Of a DNA stretch of 64,000 nt, positions 14,633-23,271 are shown piece after piece. The number at the start of each line of letters is the position of its first letter. Position 1 is the first letter of the stretch. The stretch is taken from NCBI GenBank assembly GCA_028277885.1, contig JANQFK010000023.1:62001-126000 (forward strand), given 5' to 3'. The translations under genes and the position numbers were made by a program. The notes under the pieces are model-generated. The model searched no databases. It was not told the DNA's origin and saw nothing but the letters and a program-made list of their open reading frames with translations. Origin of the DNA: Myxococcota bacterium (GTDB lineage Bacteria > Myxococcota_A > UBA9160 > UBA6930).

Positions 14633-16234
14633 CTACTGGAGGTAGCCCAGGGCCTCGAGGGTCTCGACGAGCTCCGGGTCGAGCTCCCGCAGGCCCGCCG
14701 GCCCCGCCCGCCCACCGAGCTCGCGCTGGGCGCGCACGTGCTCGACGAGACGCGGCTCGGGCTCGGTGCCCTCGGGGCTGCGGTAGCCGGGATCGCGCAC
14801 CAGGTCGTAGCGCTGCCAGCGGTCCGGGTGGTCCCATACCACCGCCCGGTCTCCCGAGACGAGCCCGTCCCGGGCGGGCGGCCGCGACGGCATGGCGTGG
14901 AACACGGCGTCGGCGCCGTCCGCGCAGGCGCCCTCGGCGGTGACGCGGGCGCGGCCCTCGCCGAGGCCTTCCGGGAGGCCCGCGAGGCTCAGCAGCGTCG
15001 CGCCCAGGTCGACGTGGGAGACCAGCCCGTCGCAGCGGCGCGGTGGCACTCCGCCCGCGGGCTTGACCACGAGCGGGATGCGCACGACCTCGGGGAACAG
15101 GCTCTTGCCGTGGCCCTCCCGCGGCCCGTGCTCCTCGAGCCCCTCCCCGTGGTCCGAGGTCACGACGACCACGCTCGGCGCGTAGCGGCCCCGCTGCTTC
15201 AAGGCCGCCAGCAGGCGGCCCAGCTCCCGGTCGACGGCGCGCACGCTCGCCCCGTAGGCGACCTCGGCCTCGCGGCCCGGACGCAGGCGCCGCTCCTCCT
15301 CGAGCAGGCGCCGCGGGGGGCGCCGCGGCCGGTGCGGATCCATGTAGTGGAGCATCAGGAAGAGCGGGCGCTGCGGGTCCCGCAGGCGCAGCAGCCACAG
15401 CGCGCGCTCGGTCTGGGTGCGCGCGCTCGCGAAGCGCGCCCGGCTGGTGAACGCGAAGGTGCCGGGGAGCACGAGGTCGTCCTGCACCAGGTTCCGGAAG
15501 CGCGCGAAGCCCCGCTCGATCCCGCTGCCGGGACCGAGCCAGGGGTTCGTGGTGGCGCTCGCGGTCTGGTAGCCGTGGGAGGCGAAGCGCTCGGCGAGGG
15601 TCTCGACGTCGGCGCGCAGCGGTCGGCGCCCGTCGCCGAGCTCGGCCTCGGGGTCGACGCCCGCGCCGTGGTCCCGGGCGTGGCGTCCGGTGAGCAGCGA
15701 GCCGAAGCTCGGGAGCGTCCAGGGTGCGCTCGCGTAGGCGCGGCCGAAGCGCAGGCCCCGCTCGCCCAGGTCGTGGAGGTGGGGCGTGCGTTCGGCGTCG
15801 ACGAAGTCCGCGCGCAGGGTGTCCACCACCACGAGCAGGACGTCGGGCCGACCCTCGGGGCCCGGCCGCACGGGCAGCACGTGCAGCACGCCGAGGGCCA
15901 CCAGCCCGAGCAGGGCCAGGCCGGCCACCGGAGCCGGCAGGCGCGGCGCCCGGGGCTCGCGGCGGGACGCCCGGGCCGCCGCGGCGGCCAGGGCGCCCAG
16001 GGCGAGCCCGGCGACCAGCGCCAGCCCGGCGACGCGCCCGAAGGAGAGCAGGGCCTCGGGAGCCAGGACCGCCAGGGAGAGGCCGTGCCGCAGCAGCGCG
16101 AGGACCAGGGCGGCTCCCCAGACCCCGACCGCCACGGCCAGCAGCCACGCGCCGGGGGCCAGCAGCGCCCGGGCGCGGCGGCGCCAGGGCGCACCGGGAC
16201 GGGCGGCGGCGGAGCGGGCGAGGAGCGGGCTCAC
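14633..16234 (-). CDS. Membrane-anchored sulfatase-family hydrolase
   Basis: 533 aa if started at GTG 16234. The track's 644-aa version begins inside the divergent ligase gene and has an Arg/Pro-rich leader, so a shorter form is preferred, though no strong Shine-Dalgarno fixes the start. Three or four hydrophobic helices (about 30-130) precede an alkaline-phosphatase-fold domain: PDVLLVVVDTLRADFVD (first metal Asp pair), SAPWTLPSFGSLLTGRH, TSDHGEGLEEH. The nucleophile context (PWTLPSFGSLLTG) has Thr/Ser instead of the Cys-x-Pro-x-Arg of formylglycine sulfatases, so it may be a phosphoethanolamine/phosphoglycerol transferase or phosphodiesterase rather than a true sulfatase. The catalytic domain would be periplasmic. 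Confidence 0.75.
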   Translation of the reverse strand: MSPLLARSAAARPGAPWRRRARALLAPGAWLLAVAVGVWGAALVLALLRHGLSLAVLAPEALLSFGRVAGLALVAGLALGALAAAAARASRREPRAPRLPAPVAGLALLGLVALGVLHVLPVRPGPEGRPDVLLVVVDTLRADFVDAERTPHLHDLGERGLRFGRAYASAPWTLPSFGSLLTGRHARDHGAGVDPEAELGDGRRPLRADVETLAERFASHGYQTASATTNPWLGPGSGIERGFARFRNLVQDDLVLPGTFAFTSRARFASARTQTERALWLLRLRDPQRPLFLMLHYMDPHRPRRPPRRLLEEERRLRPGREAEVAYGASVRAVDRELGRLLAALKQRGRYAPSVVVVTSDHGEGLEEHGPREGHGKSLFPEVVRIPLVVKPAGGVPPRRCDGLVSHVDLGATLLSLAGLPEGLGEGRARVTAEGACADGADAVFHAMPSRPPARDGLVSGDRAVVWDHPDRWQRYDLVRDPGYRSPEGTEPEPRLVEHVRAQRELGGRAGPAGLRELDPELVETLEALGYLQ

Positions 16235-16403
16235 GCTGCGGGGATCGGAGCCCGCCGGGCCCCGCTTGAGCGCCGGGCCCCCGCCGCGGGGCGGCTCGCT
16301 GCGCGGCCCCGGTGCCGCGCGGGGGCGACGCGCCCCGGCCGCCCCTACCCTAGGCGGTCCCGCCCGGCCAGGGCCCCGGCGCGCGGATCCGGAGGATGCC
16401 GAC

Positions 16404-18080
16404 ATGGGAGCGACCTGGGAGGAAGCCGTGGCCAGCCTGACCGGGCCCGGCGGGAGCTTCGCGATCGTCGAGGCGGAGGTCCGCGGCCAGCCGGTGCGCG
16501 TGTTCGAGCGGACGCCGCCCTCCCTGCGCGCGCTCTTCGCGGCGGCCCGGGCGCGCGGCGACGACACCTTCCTGGTCTACGAGGACGAGCGCTGGAGCTT
16601 CGCCGAGGTGATGGAGCGCGTCGACGCCCTCGCCGCCGGCCTGGTGCAGCACTGCGGCGTGCGCCCGGGCGACCGCGTCGCCATCGCGATGCGGAACTTC
16701 CCCGAGTGGGTGGTCTCCTTCGCGGCGATCACCTCCATCGGAGCGATCTCGGTCTCCCTGAACGCCTGGTGGACGAGCGAGGAGCTCGACTACGCGCTGC
16801 ACGACTCCGGCAGCCGCGTGGTGATCGCCGACGCCGAGCGACTCGAGCGGATCGCACCGCTGCTCGGCGACCTCGACCTCCAGGGGGTCGCGGTGCGCAG
16901 CCCGGGCCCGCTTCCCGAGGGCGTGCGCTCCTGGGACGAGACCCTGGTACCCGGCGCCGCGCTGCCCGAGGTGGACGTGCAGCCCGACATGGACGCCACC
17001 ATCCTCTACACCTCGGGCACCACCGGCCATCCCAAGGGCGCCGTCTCCACCCACCGGGCCGTGCTCTCGGCCCTGCTGGCCTTCGCCTGCCGCAGCGCCC
17101 TCAACACCGCGCTCGGGGCGGGAGCGCCGAAGGACCACCCGCACCCGACCAGCTTCATCCTGGTGGTGCCGCTCTTCCACGTGACGGGCTGCGTGCCCGT
17201 CATGCTCTCGTGCTTCGCGGTCGGCTACAAGCTGGTGATGATGCGCAAGTGGGAGCCGGCGCGCGCCCTCGAGCTGATCGAGCGCGAGCGCGTCACCCAG
17301 TTCGTCGGCGTGCCGACCCAGTCCTGGGACCTGCTCGAGTGCCCCGACTTCGCCGAGCGCGACACCTCGAGCCTGGTGAACGTGGGCGGCGGGGGCGCGC
17401 CCGCCCCGCCGGAGCTGGTGCGGCGGGTGGATCGCAGCTTTCGCACCGCGCGGCCGGGAATCGGCTACGGCATGACCGAGACCAACGCCTACGGCCCCGG
17501 CAACAGCGGCGACGACTACCTGCGCAAGCCCACCAGCTGCGGGCGCGTGGTGCCCGTGGTGCAGATGCGGGTCACCGACGACGCGGGCCGCACCCTCGGC
17601 CCGGGCGAGGTGGGCGAGCTGTGGTTCCGCGGCCCGAACCTGATCCGCGGCTACTGGAACAAGCCCGAGGCCACCGCGGAGACCCTCGTCGACGGCTGGC
17701 TCCGCTCCGGCGACATCGGCTTCATCGACGAGGAGGGCTTCGTCTTCGTCCAGGACCGCGCCAAGGACATGGTGCTGCGCGGCGGCGAGAACGTCTACTG
17801 CGCCGAGGTCGAGGCGGCCATCTACGAGCACCCGGACATCCACGAGGCCGCGGTCTTCGGCGTTCCCCACGACCGCCTGGGCGAGGAGGTGGCGGCCGCC
17901 GTGGTGCCGAAGGCCGGCCGGAGCCTCGACCCCGAGCAGCTGCGCGGGTTCCTGGCCGAGCACCTCGCCCCCTTCAAGATCCCGAGCCGGGTCTCGGTCC
18001 ACGCCGAGCCGCTGCCCCGCAACCCCGCCGGCAAGATCCTGAAGCGGCAGCTCCGCGACGAGCTCGCGGCGAGCGCCTAG
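16404..18080 (+). CDS. AMP-forming acyl-CoA synthetase
   Basis: 558 aa from ATG 16404 (GGAGG 9 bases upstream). The track's 764-aa ORF includes non-coding and sulfatase-complement sequence. ANL-superfamily motifs in order: P-loop ATILYTSGTTGHPKGAVSTH (about 197-216), GYGMTETNAYGPGNSG (A5), DGWLRSGDIGFIDEEGF (A7), VLRGGENVYCAEVE (A8), and the C-terminal catalytic Lys in NPAGKILKRQL. It activates a carboxylic acid with ATP and loads it onto CoA; chain type is not determinable. The next gene, an enoyl-CoA hydratase, begins 2 bases after its stop, so the two likely act together in fatty acid or aromatic acid beta-oxidation. Confidence 0.93.
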   Translation: MGATWEEAVASLTGPGGSFAIVEAEVRGQPVRVFERTPPSLRALFAAARARGDDTFLVYEDERWSFAEVMERVDALAAGLVQHCGVRPGDRVAIAMRNFPEWVVSFAAITSIGAISVSLNAWWTSEELDYALHDSGSRVVIADAERLERIAPLLGDLDLQGVAVRSPGPLPEGVRSWDETLVPGAALPEVDVQPDMDATILYTSGTTGHPKGAVSTHRAVLSALLAFACRSALNTALGAGAPKDHPHPTSFILVVPLFHVTGCVPVMLSCFAVGYKLVMMRKWEPARALELIERERVTQFVGVPTQSWDLLECPDFAERDTSSLVNVGGGGAPAPPELVRRVDRSFRTARPGIGYGMTETNAYGPGNSGDDYLRKPTSCGRVVPVVQMRVTDDAGRTLGPGEVGELWFRGPNLIRGYWNKPEATAETLVDGWLRSGDIGFIDEEGFVFVQDRAKDMVLRGGENVYCAEVEAAIYEHPDIHEAAVFGVPHDRLGEEVAAAVVPKAGRSLDPEQLRGFLAEHLAPFKIPSRVSVHAEPLPRNPAGKILKRQLRDELAASA

Positions 18081-18082
18081 GC

Positions 18083-18961
18083 GTGGGGGGCGGGCGGATC
18101 CTCGTCGAGGACGCCGACGGCGTCCGGCTCCTCACCCTGAACCGTCCCGAGCGGCGCAACGCCTTCGACCACCGCATGTGGCTGGAGCTGCGCGACGCAC
18201 TCCACGATGCGCGGCGGGACGACGCGGTCCGCGTGGTGGTGATGACCGGGGCCGGGTCCGCCTTCACCGCCGGCGCCGATCTCGGCGAGATGGCCGCGCC
18301 CCCCGCCGTGGAGGGCGCCGGCGAGCACGGCTTCGGGAGCTGCGTCGAGGCCTTCATCGACTTCGACAAGCCGCTGGTGGCGGCGGTGAACGGCGTGGGG
18401 GTCGGGGCCGGGCTCACCCTGCTGCTCTACTTCGACTACGTCTACATCGTGCGCGGCGCCCGGCTGCGCGCCCCCTTCGTGACCCTGGGCGTGGCCCCCG
18501 AGGCCGGCAGCAGCTACCTGCTCCCCGCCACCCTGGGCCACCGCGCCGCCCTGCAGCTGCTCTACGAGTCGGACTTCGTTCCGGCGGAGCGCGCCGTCGA
18601 ACTCGGCATCGCCGACGAGCTGTGCGAGCCCGACGCACTGCTCCCGCGCGCCCGGGAGCGCGCGCGCTGGCTGGCGCGCAAGCCGCTCGGCTCCCTGCGC
18701 GCCACCAAGCGCCTGCTGCTGGCGACCCGCAACGACCGCATCCGCGCCGCCCGCGCCCGGGAGGACGCGGCCTTCGAGCGGCGCGTGGGCTCGCCCGAGA
18801 ACGTCGAGGCCATCCGGGCCTTCTTCGAGAAGCGCGACGCCGACTTCTCGCGCGTGCCGAGCGCCGACCGCGAGCCGGCCGGCTCCGACTCGGCCCAGGG
18901 GGCCGACCCAGGATGGGTCGGCTTCCGCCGCAAGGCGAGCCCGAAGGGCCCGCTCGGCTAG
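18083..18961 (+). CDS. Enoyl-CoA hydratase/isomerase with repeat-derived C-terminus
   Basis: 292 aa, GTG start 2 bases after the ligase stop. Crotonase fold: NRPERRNAFDHRMWLEL, oxyanion loop AGSAFTAGADLGEM (about 57-70), FDKPLVAAVNGVGVGAGL, VTLGVAPEAGSSYLLPATLGH, ending in the usual helices (RKPLGSLRATKRLL). The position usually holding catalytic Glu in hydratases reads Ala-Gly-Ala-Asp-Leu then PEAGSS, which keeps the second acidic residue. It adds water to, or isomerises, 2-enoyl-CoA. The last ~20 residues (ADPGWVGFRRKASPKGPLG) are encoded by copy C of the dispersed two-hairpin repeat, so the normal end was probably near residue 270 and the repeat supplies tail and stop. Its stop overlaps the convergent exporter stop. 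Confidence 0.88.
   Translation: MGGGRILVEDADGVRLLTLNRPERRNAFDHRMWLELRDALHDARRDDAVRVVVMTGAGSAFTAGADLGEMAAPPAVEGAGEHGFGSCVEAFIDFDKPLVAAVNGVGVGAGLTLLLYFDYVYIVRGARLRAPFVTLGVAPEAGSSYLLPATLGHRAALQLLYESDFVPAERAVELGIADELCEPDALLPRARERARWLARKPLGSLRATKRLLLATRNDRIRAARAREDAAFERRVGSPENVEAIRAFFEKRDADFSRVPSADREPAGSDSAQGADPGWVGFRRKASPKGPLG
18902..18953 (+). repeat. Dispersed two-hairpin repeat, copy C (inside a coding 3' end)
   Basis: Hairpin 1: GCCGACCC-aggat-GGGTCGGC (18902-18922), perfect 8-bp arms. Spacer ttccgccgcaag. Hairpin 2: GCGAGCCC-gaa-GGGCCCGC (18935-18953), one arm mismatch. Here the element is translated as the C-terminus of the enoyl-CoA hydratase, and the stop codon lies just after it. Confidence 0.85.
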
Positions 18962-20229
18962 CTCGAGAGCGCCCGCATCCACGGCGCCAGCAGGTGGACG
19001 AGGGCCACGCTCGCCACCCCCACCGCGAGGGCGGCGGCGAGCCCCACCGCCAGGGGCTGGAGGCCCAGGCTGCGCAGGCGGCGCAGGTTGGTGCCGAGGC
19101 CCACCGACGCCATCGCGATGGTGAGGCACCAGGCCGACACCTGGGAGAGGGTGTCGATCCCCGACGCCCAGGCGTCGGCGCCGAGCCACCCGCCGAAGGG
19201 CGCTTCGCCCAGGTCGCCGACGGTGCGCAGCAGCGCCATGGCGACGAAGCCGAACACGAAGAGCGGCACCATCTGGAGCAGCGGCGGACGCGTGCGGCGC
19301 CCCGGCGCGCCGGCGGGGCGCGAGCGGTGGTAGACCAGCGCCATGGCGGGGATCACCACGACCATGAACAGGTTGCGGACCAGCTTGGTCACGGTGGCGG
19401 TGTCGAGGGCCTCGGGGGCGCCGTACTGCTGGCCGTAGAGCAAACCCGCGCCGGCCACCTGGGCGGTGTCGTGGATGGCGGTCCCGAGGAAGAAGCCCGC
19501 CAGCAGCGCATCGCCGCCGAACACCCACTGGGAGACGAAGGGGTAGGTGATCAGTGCGAGCAGGCCGAACACCGTGATCGTCCCCACCGCGTAGCTGACC
19601 TCGTCCTCGCTGGCGTCGATCACCGGCCCGGTGGCGACGATCGCGGTGTTGCCGCAGATCGCGGTCCCCACCGCCACCAGGGTGCCGAGCCGACCCGGCA
19701 GGCCGAGCGCCCGGTTGACGGCGCTCACCAGCAGCAGCGCGGTGAGGATGCAGCCCGCCACGATGGGCAGGGCCACCAGCCCGATGGCGCCCACGGCGCC
19801 CAGGCTCAGGCGGATGCCGAGCAGCGCCACCCCCACCCGGAGGAGCCTCTTGAGCGCGAGCTGGAGACCGACCTCGTAGACGGCGGGCAGGCCCACGCTG
19901 TTGCGGATCGCGAGGCCGGCGAGGATCGCGACCAGGATCGGGCTGATCGGCGACTTCTCCATCCCCAGGGTGACGGTCCCGAGCCAGACCGAGAGCTCGC
20001 GGCCGAGCAGCGCGAGGGTGAAGGCGAGGGCGAGCCCGGGAACGAGCTGCCCGCCCATCTCGAGCAGCGCGTGGCCCCGCGCCCGCCAGCCGCTGCGCTG
20101 CGCCCGCTCCTGGGCGGTCTCCGCCGGGTCCACCCAGTCGGGCACGCCCTCCATGCTGCCGACGAAGCGGAACAGCTCGGGATTGCGGTACGGGTCGCCG
20201 GAGGGAAGCGGGGCTGCCGTCGGGGTCAC
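18958..20229 (-). CDS. YeiH/UPF0324-family putative sulfate exporter-type membrane protein
   Basis: 423 aa from GTG 20229 (GAGGAG six bases upstream). A cytoplasmic N-terminal region of about 60 residues (DPYRNPELFRFVGSMEGVPDWVDP) precedes ten or so helices. Family-typical segments: LRVGVALLGIRLSL, VGTAICGNTAIVATGPVIDASEDEVSYAVGTITVFGLLALITYPF, FLGTAIHDTAQVAGAGLLYG, KLVRNLFMVVVIPAMA. These match the UPF0324 (YeiH/YeeE-like 'PSE') family, whose substrates are unproven; sulfonate or sulfate-related anion export has been suggested. It is convergent with the hydratase gene, overlapping by 4 bases. Confidence 0.87.
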   Translation of the reverse strand: MTPTAAPLPSGDPYRNPELFRFVGSMEGVPDWVDPAETAQERAQRSGWRARGHALLEMGGQLVPGLALAFTLALLGRELSVWLGTVTLGMEKSPISPILVAILAGLAIRNSVGLPAVYEVGLQLALKRLLRVGVALLGIRLSLGAVGAIGLVALPIVAGCILTALLLVSAVNRALGLPGRLGTLVAVGTAICGNTAIVATGPVIDASEDEVSYAVGTITVFGLLALITYPFVSQWVFGGDALLAGFFLGTAIHDTAQVAGAGLLYGQQYGAPEALDTATVTKLVRNLFMVVVIPAMALVYHRSRPAGAPGRRTRPPLLQMVPLFVFGFVAMALLRTVGDLGEAPFGGWLGADAWASGIDTLSQVSAWCLTIAMASVGLGTNLRRLRSLGLQPLAVGLAAALAVGVASVALVHLLAPWMRALSS

Positions 20230-20305
20230 GCCGGACTCCTCGTCTCGAGGGAACGCTCGCGAGAAGATGACGGCTGGCGTGGCGCAGCGCCCGCCGGGCT
20301 GGCCG

Positions 20306-20944
20306 CTAGCGCGGTGGACGGGTGAGCGCCGCGAGGGTGCCGGCCGCGGCACCCACGAGGTGGGCGAGGGGAACCGGCACGACGCCCGGACCGAGATCCG
20401 CGAAGAAGGCGGTGCGCGTGGTTGCCTCCCAGGCGAGCTTCGCAGCGAAGGCCGCGACGCTCGCCAGCACGCCGAGCGCCGCCCCGAGCCGCGCATCGCG
20501 CCAGGCGCTGCGCGCCGAGGCGGTGGCCAGGGCGGCACACAGCGCGGCATCCACGCCCGACAGGCCGCGGTAGACGCCGATCCCCGGCTCGAGCCACAGC
20601 ACCGCGAGCGGGACCGCGAGCACCGAGGCCGCCACGCTGCGCACGAAGAGCACGCGGTCCTCCGCGGCGCAGAGCGCACCGAACACCCCGAAGACCAGCC
20701 CGTCCCAGAGCAGCTGGGAGGCGGTCCAGTGGGTCCAGTGCCCGGAGACGAGGCGCCACCACTCGCCCCGGGCGACGGCGCCGCGGTCGAGGGCCAGGGC
20801 CTCGCTCGCGCCCGGGAGCCCGTGCAGCAGCAGGGCAAGGACCGTCAGGGCGAGGGGCGCGGCCAGGGCGCTCCGGGTCGGCGACGCCGGAGCCGGTCCC
20901 TCGCGCGGGAGCGAGGGACTGGCCGGGAGCGCGCCCGCGCTCAC
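20306..20944 (-). CDS. rrtA: Rhombosortase (rhomboid-family intramembrane serine protease)
   Basis: 212 aa from GTG 20944, overlapping the stop of the VIT/vWA gene (GTGA). About six helices. Rhombosortase features are the loop ARGEWWRLVSGHWTHWTASQLLWD after the first helix, YRGLSGVDAALCAALAT (catalytic Ser in GLSG), and a C-terminal helix with the His, PLAHLVGAAAGTLAAL. Rhombosortases are known to cleave proteins carrying a C-terminal GlyGly-CTERM sorting signal. The coupled upstream gene ends in a Gly-rich stretch, helix and Arg tail, so it is the obvious substrate. The track merges this gene with out-of-frame sequence of its neighbour. Confidence 0.85.
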   Translation of the reverse strand: MSAGALPASPSLPREGPAPASPTRSALAAPLALTVLALLLHGLPGASEALALDRGAVARGEWWRLVSGHWTHWTASQLLWDGLVFGVFGALCAAEDRVLFVRSVAASVLAVPLAVLWLEPGIGVYRGLSGVDAALCAALATASARSAWRDARLGAALGVLASVAAFAAKLAWEATTRTAFFADLGPGVVPVPLAHLVGAAAGTLAALTRPPR

Positions 20945-23049
20945 GAGCGCGGTGCGACGGGAGACCGGCGTCGCCGCGCTGCCCAGACGGCGCCCGCGAG
21001 GCCCAGGGCGAGCGCCCCGGAGAGCGGATCGAAGGCACCGCCGCCTCCTTCCCCGCCGAAGTCGATGTCCCAGCTGCGCGACGCCCGGGGCGGCGTCGAC
21101 GGCGCGCCGGCGGAGGGGGTCGGTCGCGCGCCGGCGCCCGGGGCGGCGCCGGTCGGCGCCGCGGGCTCGCTCCGGCCCGCGGCCTCGGTGGCCGCCACGC
21201 GGCGCAGCGCGGCCAGCTCCTCGCGCAGGCGCGCCTGCTGCTCGCGGTCCCGCGTCACGCGCAGCGCGTTGCGGCGCTCGATCTTCCAGCGGCGGAACTC
21301 GGCGTCGTTCTCGAGCACCAGGAACGAGGTGTACTCCGTCGCGATGGAGAACCCCTCGCCCAGCCGCACGATCTCGGCCACCACCGCGTCCCGGGAGCCG
21401 TTGCGGTCGGCCTCGGAGAGCAGCCGCTGCACCCGGTGCCAGGCCCACATGCGCTCGATCTCGGGGTTGCCCCCGTCGGCCTTCGGCAGGGCCACCTCGA
21501 CCTCGCGGGTCAGCGTGCGGCCCCCGATGTCGGCGGTGAGCGTCGCCTTCACGGGCCCGCTGCCCCGGTAGCGGCCGTACAGCCGCACCGGCATGCCGTG
21601 GTAGAGGTTCGGCAGCACGGGCGGCTCCACGTCGTGGACGCGGTCGCCCTCGAAGCGGATCGCCAGGTTGGTGGCGACCGGGTGCTGGAGCTTGCGCCGG
21701 AAGGCCTGGGCCTGGCGCGCGAAGTCGTCGCCCCGGGAGAGGAAGGCGGCGAGGCCGCCGGCGTCCTGGGCGAGCCGGCGCAGCAGCGGGCGGTCCACCT
21801 CGTTCCCCACCCCCACCGCGAACACCCGGGCGCCCGCGGGCCGCTCGCGGATCAGCCGCAGCAGGGCGGCGCGCTCGGACTGCTCCGTCATGCCGTCGGA
21901 GAGCACGACGACGTTGAGGGTGCGGTCGGGATCGCCGTAGCGGTACGCCGCGGTGAGGGCCGGGTTCAGCACGGTCCCGCCCCGGGCCTGCTGGGAGCCC
22001 AGGAAGCTGCGCGCGCGGGCCCGGCTCGTCTCGTCCACCGCGCGCAGCTGGCCGAACAGGCGCCGCGCCTGGACGTTGAAGGTGATCAGCTCGAAGCGGT
22101 CCTCGGGCCCGAGGGTCTCGACGAAGGCGCCGATGGAGTCCTGGGAGAGCGAGAGCTTGCCGTCCCGCGCCATGCTGCCCGAGACGTCGAGCACGAACAC
22201 GTAGTCCATGCCGCCGCTCGACCCCGCCAGCTCCTCGCCGGCGGTGAGGCTCAGTGCGAAGAACCCGTCCTCGCCGGCCTGGCGCGAGGTGATGACGTCC
22301 ACGCCGGTGTGGGGCCGCGAGGCCCGGTAGGCCAGCACCACGTCCCGGGCCAGGTCGCCCTCGGCGGTCTCGAGGCTCGCCTGGAGGTAGCCCGGCTCGA
22401 AGCGCGCCACCGCGAAGGCGTCGGGGTGGCTCGGGCTCCCGAGCTCCACCAGGGGCACCTCGGAGCGGGCGTCGAGGGTGAGGGCGAACCGGCCGGTGGT
22501 GCGGGAGTCGACGTCGCGGCGGGTCACCGTCGCCAGGGGGTAGACGTAGGTGGCCCAGTCGGCGTCGAAGTCGAGCTCCTGGTAGTAGGTCACGCGTACC
22601 CGCTGGGCGGCGCCCGGCCCGATGGGGAAGATGCGCATCTCGAAGGTCTTGTAGTCGGTCTGCTCGAGCAGGCCCGGGTCCCGGCGCTTCTGCTTGTAGC
22701 TGTCGTAGATCTGGCGCGCGCGCTGCTTCTCGACGACCTCGCCCACCATCTCCTTGCCGCCGATCCACATGCTGAAGTTCGCTATCGAGGCGCTCTTCGG
22801 GACCGGGAAGGTGTAGAGGGCCTCGACCTGCCGGTTCTCGGTGTTGCGGAACACCTGGTCCACCTCGGTGACCGCGATGCCGTTGTTGATCGTGACCCGG
22901 ACGGCGTGCTCCTCGATCTCGAGCACGCCTCCGAAGCCGCCGTCGGCGATCAGCAGGCCCGCGGCCTGGGAGAGCGACGGGGCGAGCAGGAGCAGCAGCG
23001 CGGCGAGGGCCGCGCGGATCGCGGACGCACGGGGGGCGTGGAGCTTCAT
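20941..23049 (-). CDS. VIT and von Willebrand A domain protein with GlyGly-CTERM-like tail
   Basis: 702 aa from ATG 23049 (GAAGGAG upstream). Signal peptide MKLHAPRASAIRAALAALLLLLAPSLSQA. A VIT (inter-alpha-trypsin inhibitor) domain at about 30-150 includes VTEVDQVFRNTENRQVEALYTFPVP and KQRARQIYDSYKQKRRDPGLLEQ. The vWA domain at about 285-460 has the MIDAS motif FVLDVSGSMARDG and LVVLSDG-type strand NVVVLSDGMTEQ. A linker rich in Ala/Gly/Ser leads to GGEGGGGAFDPLSGALALGLAGAVWAARRRR: Gly run, one helix, basic end, the architecture of GlyGly-CTERM signals cut by rhombosortase. Likely an exported surface protein with metal-dependent adhesion. Coupled with the protease by a 4-base overlap. Confidence 0.9.
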   Translation of the reverse strand: MKLHAPRASAIRAALAALLLLLAPSLSQAAGLLIADGGFGGVLEIEEHAVRVTINNGIAVTEVDQVFRNTENRQVEALYTFPVPKSASIANFSMWIGGKEMVGEVVEKQRARQIYDSYKQKRRDPGLLEQTDYKTFEMRIFPIGPGAAQRVRVTYYQELDFDADWATYVYPLATVTRRDVDSRTTGRFALTLDARSEVPLVELGSPSHPDAFAVARFEPGYLQASLETAEGDLARDVVLAYRASRPHTGVDVITSRQAGEDGFFALSLTAGEELAGSSGGMDYVFVLDVSGSMARDGKLSLSQDSIGAFVETLGPEDRFELITFNVQARRLFGQLRAVDETSRARARSFLGSQQARGGTVLNPALTAAYRYGDPDRTLNVVVLSDGMTEQSERAALLRLIRERPAGARVFAVGVGNEVDRPLLRRLAQDAGGLAAFLSRGDDFARQAQAFRRKLQHPVATNLAIRFEGDRVHDVEPPVLPNLYHGMPVRLYGRYRGSGPVKATLTADIGGRTLTREVEVALPKADGGNPEIERMWAWHRVQRLLSEADRNGSRDAVVAEIVRLGEGFSIATEYTSFLVLENDAEFRRWKIERRNALRVTRDREQQARLREELAALRRVAATEAAGRSEPAAPTGAAPGAGARPTPSAGAPSTPPRASRSWDIDFGGEGGGGAFDPLSGALALGLAGAVWAARRRRSPVAPRS

Positions 23050-23210
23050 GGCGTTCTCCTTCGAAGTCGAGCTCGGGCTCGACGTCCGAGGGATCTTCAA
23101 CTCCCGTGCCACCCGCGGCGCACGCCTCGCGGGCGGGGGTGAACGCGCCGCCGGGCGCACACTTGGACGGGGTCCTGCGGGAGCCGCGCGGCGCGCGTGG
23201 CGGCGCTCGC

Positions 23211-23227
23211 CGTACATCGCGTGTACG
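23211..23227. promoter_or_regulatory. Palindrome CGTACA-N5-TGTACG
   Basis: Perfect 6-bp arms around tcgcg in the 222-base gap between recQ (its 3' end) and the VIT/vWA gene (its 5' end, 162 bases away). It could be an operator for the vWA-rhombosortase operon or a weak recQ terminator; there is no T-run to support the latter. Confidence 0.3.
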
Positions 23228-23271
23228 TCGACCGACCTGGGTTGGACCGGCGACCGGCTCCGGTGTCGCGG

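Noticed and set aside
14408-18961. 1517-aa plus-strand ORF
   Set aside because: Runs out of frame through PlsC, antisense to the sulfatase and out of frame through the ligase; only its last part is real (enoyl-CoA hydratase).
20896-20919. Inverted repeat GTCCCTCGC/GCGAGGGAC
   Set aside because: Lies inside the first codons of the rhombosortase gene; no terminator or operator context, possibly chance in GC-rich DNA, though it could affect translation.
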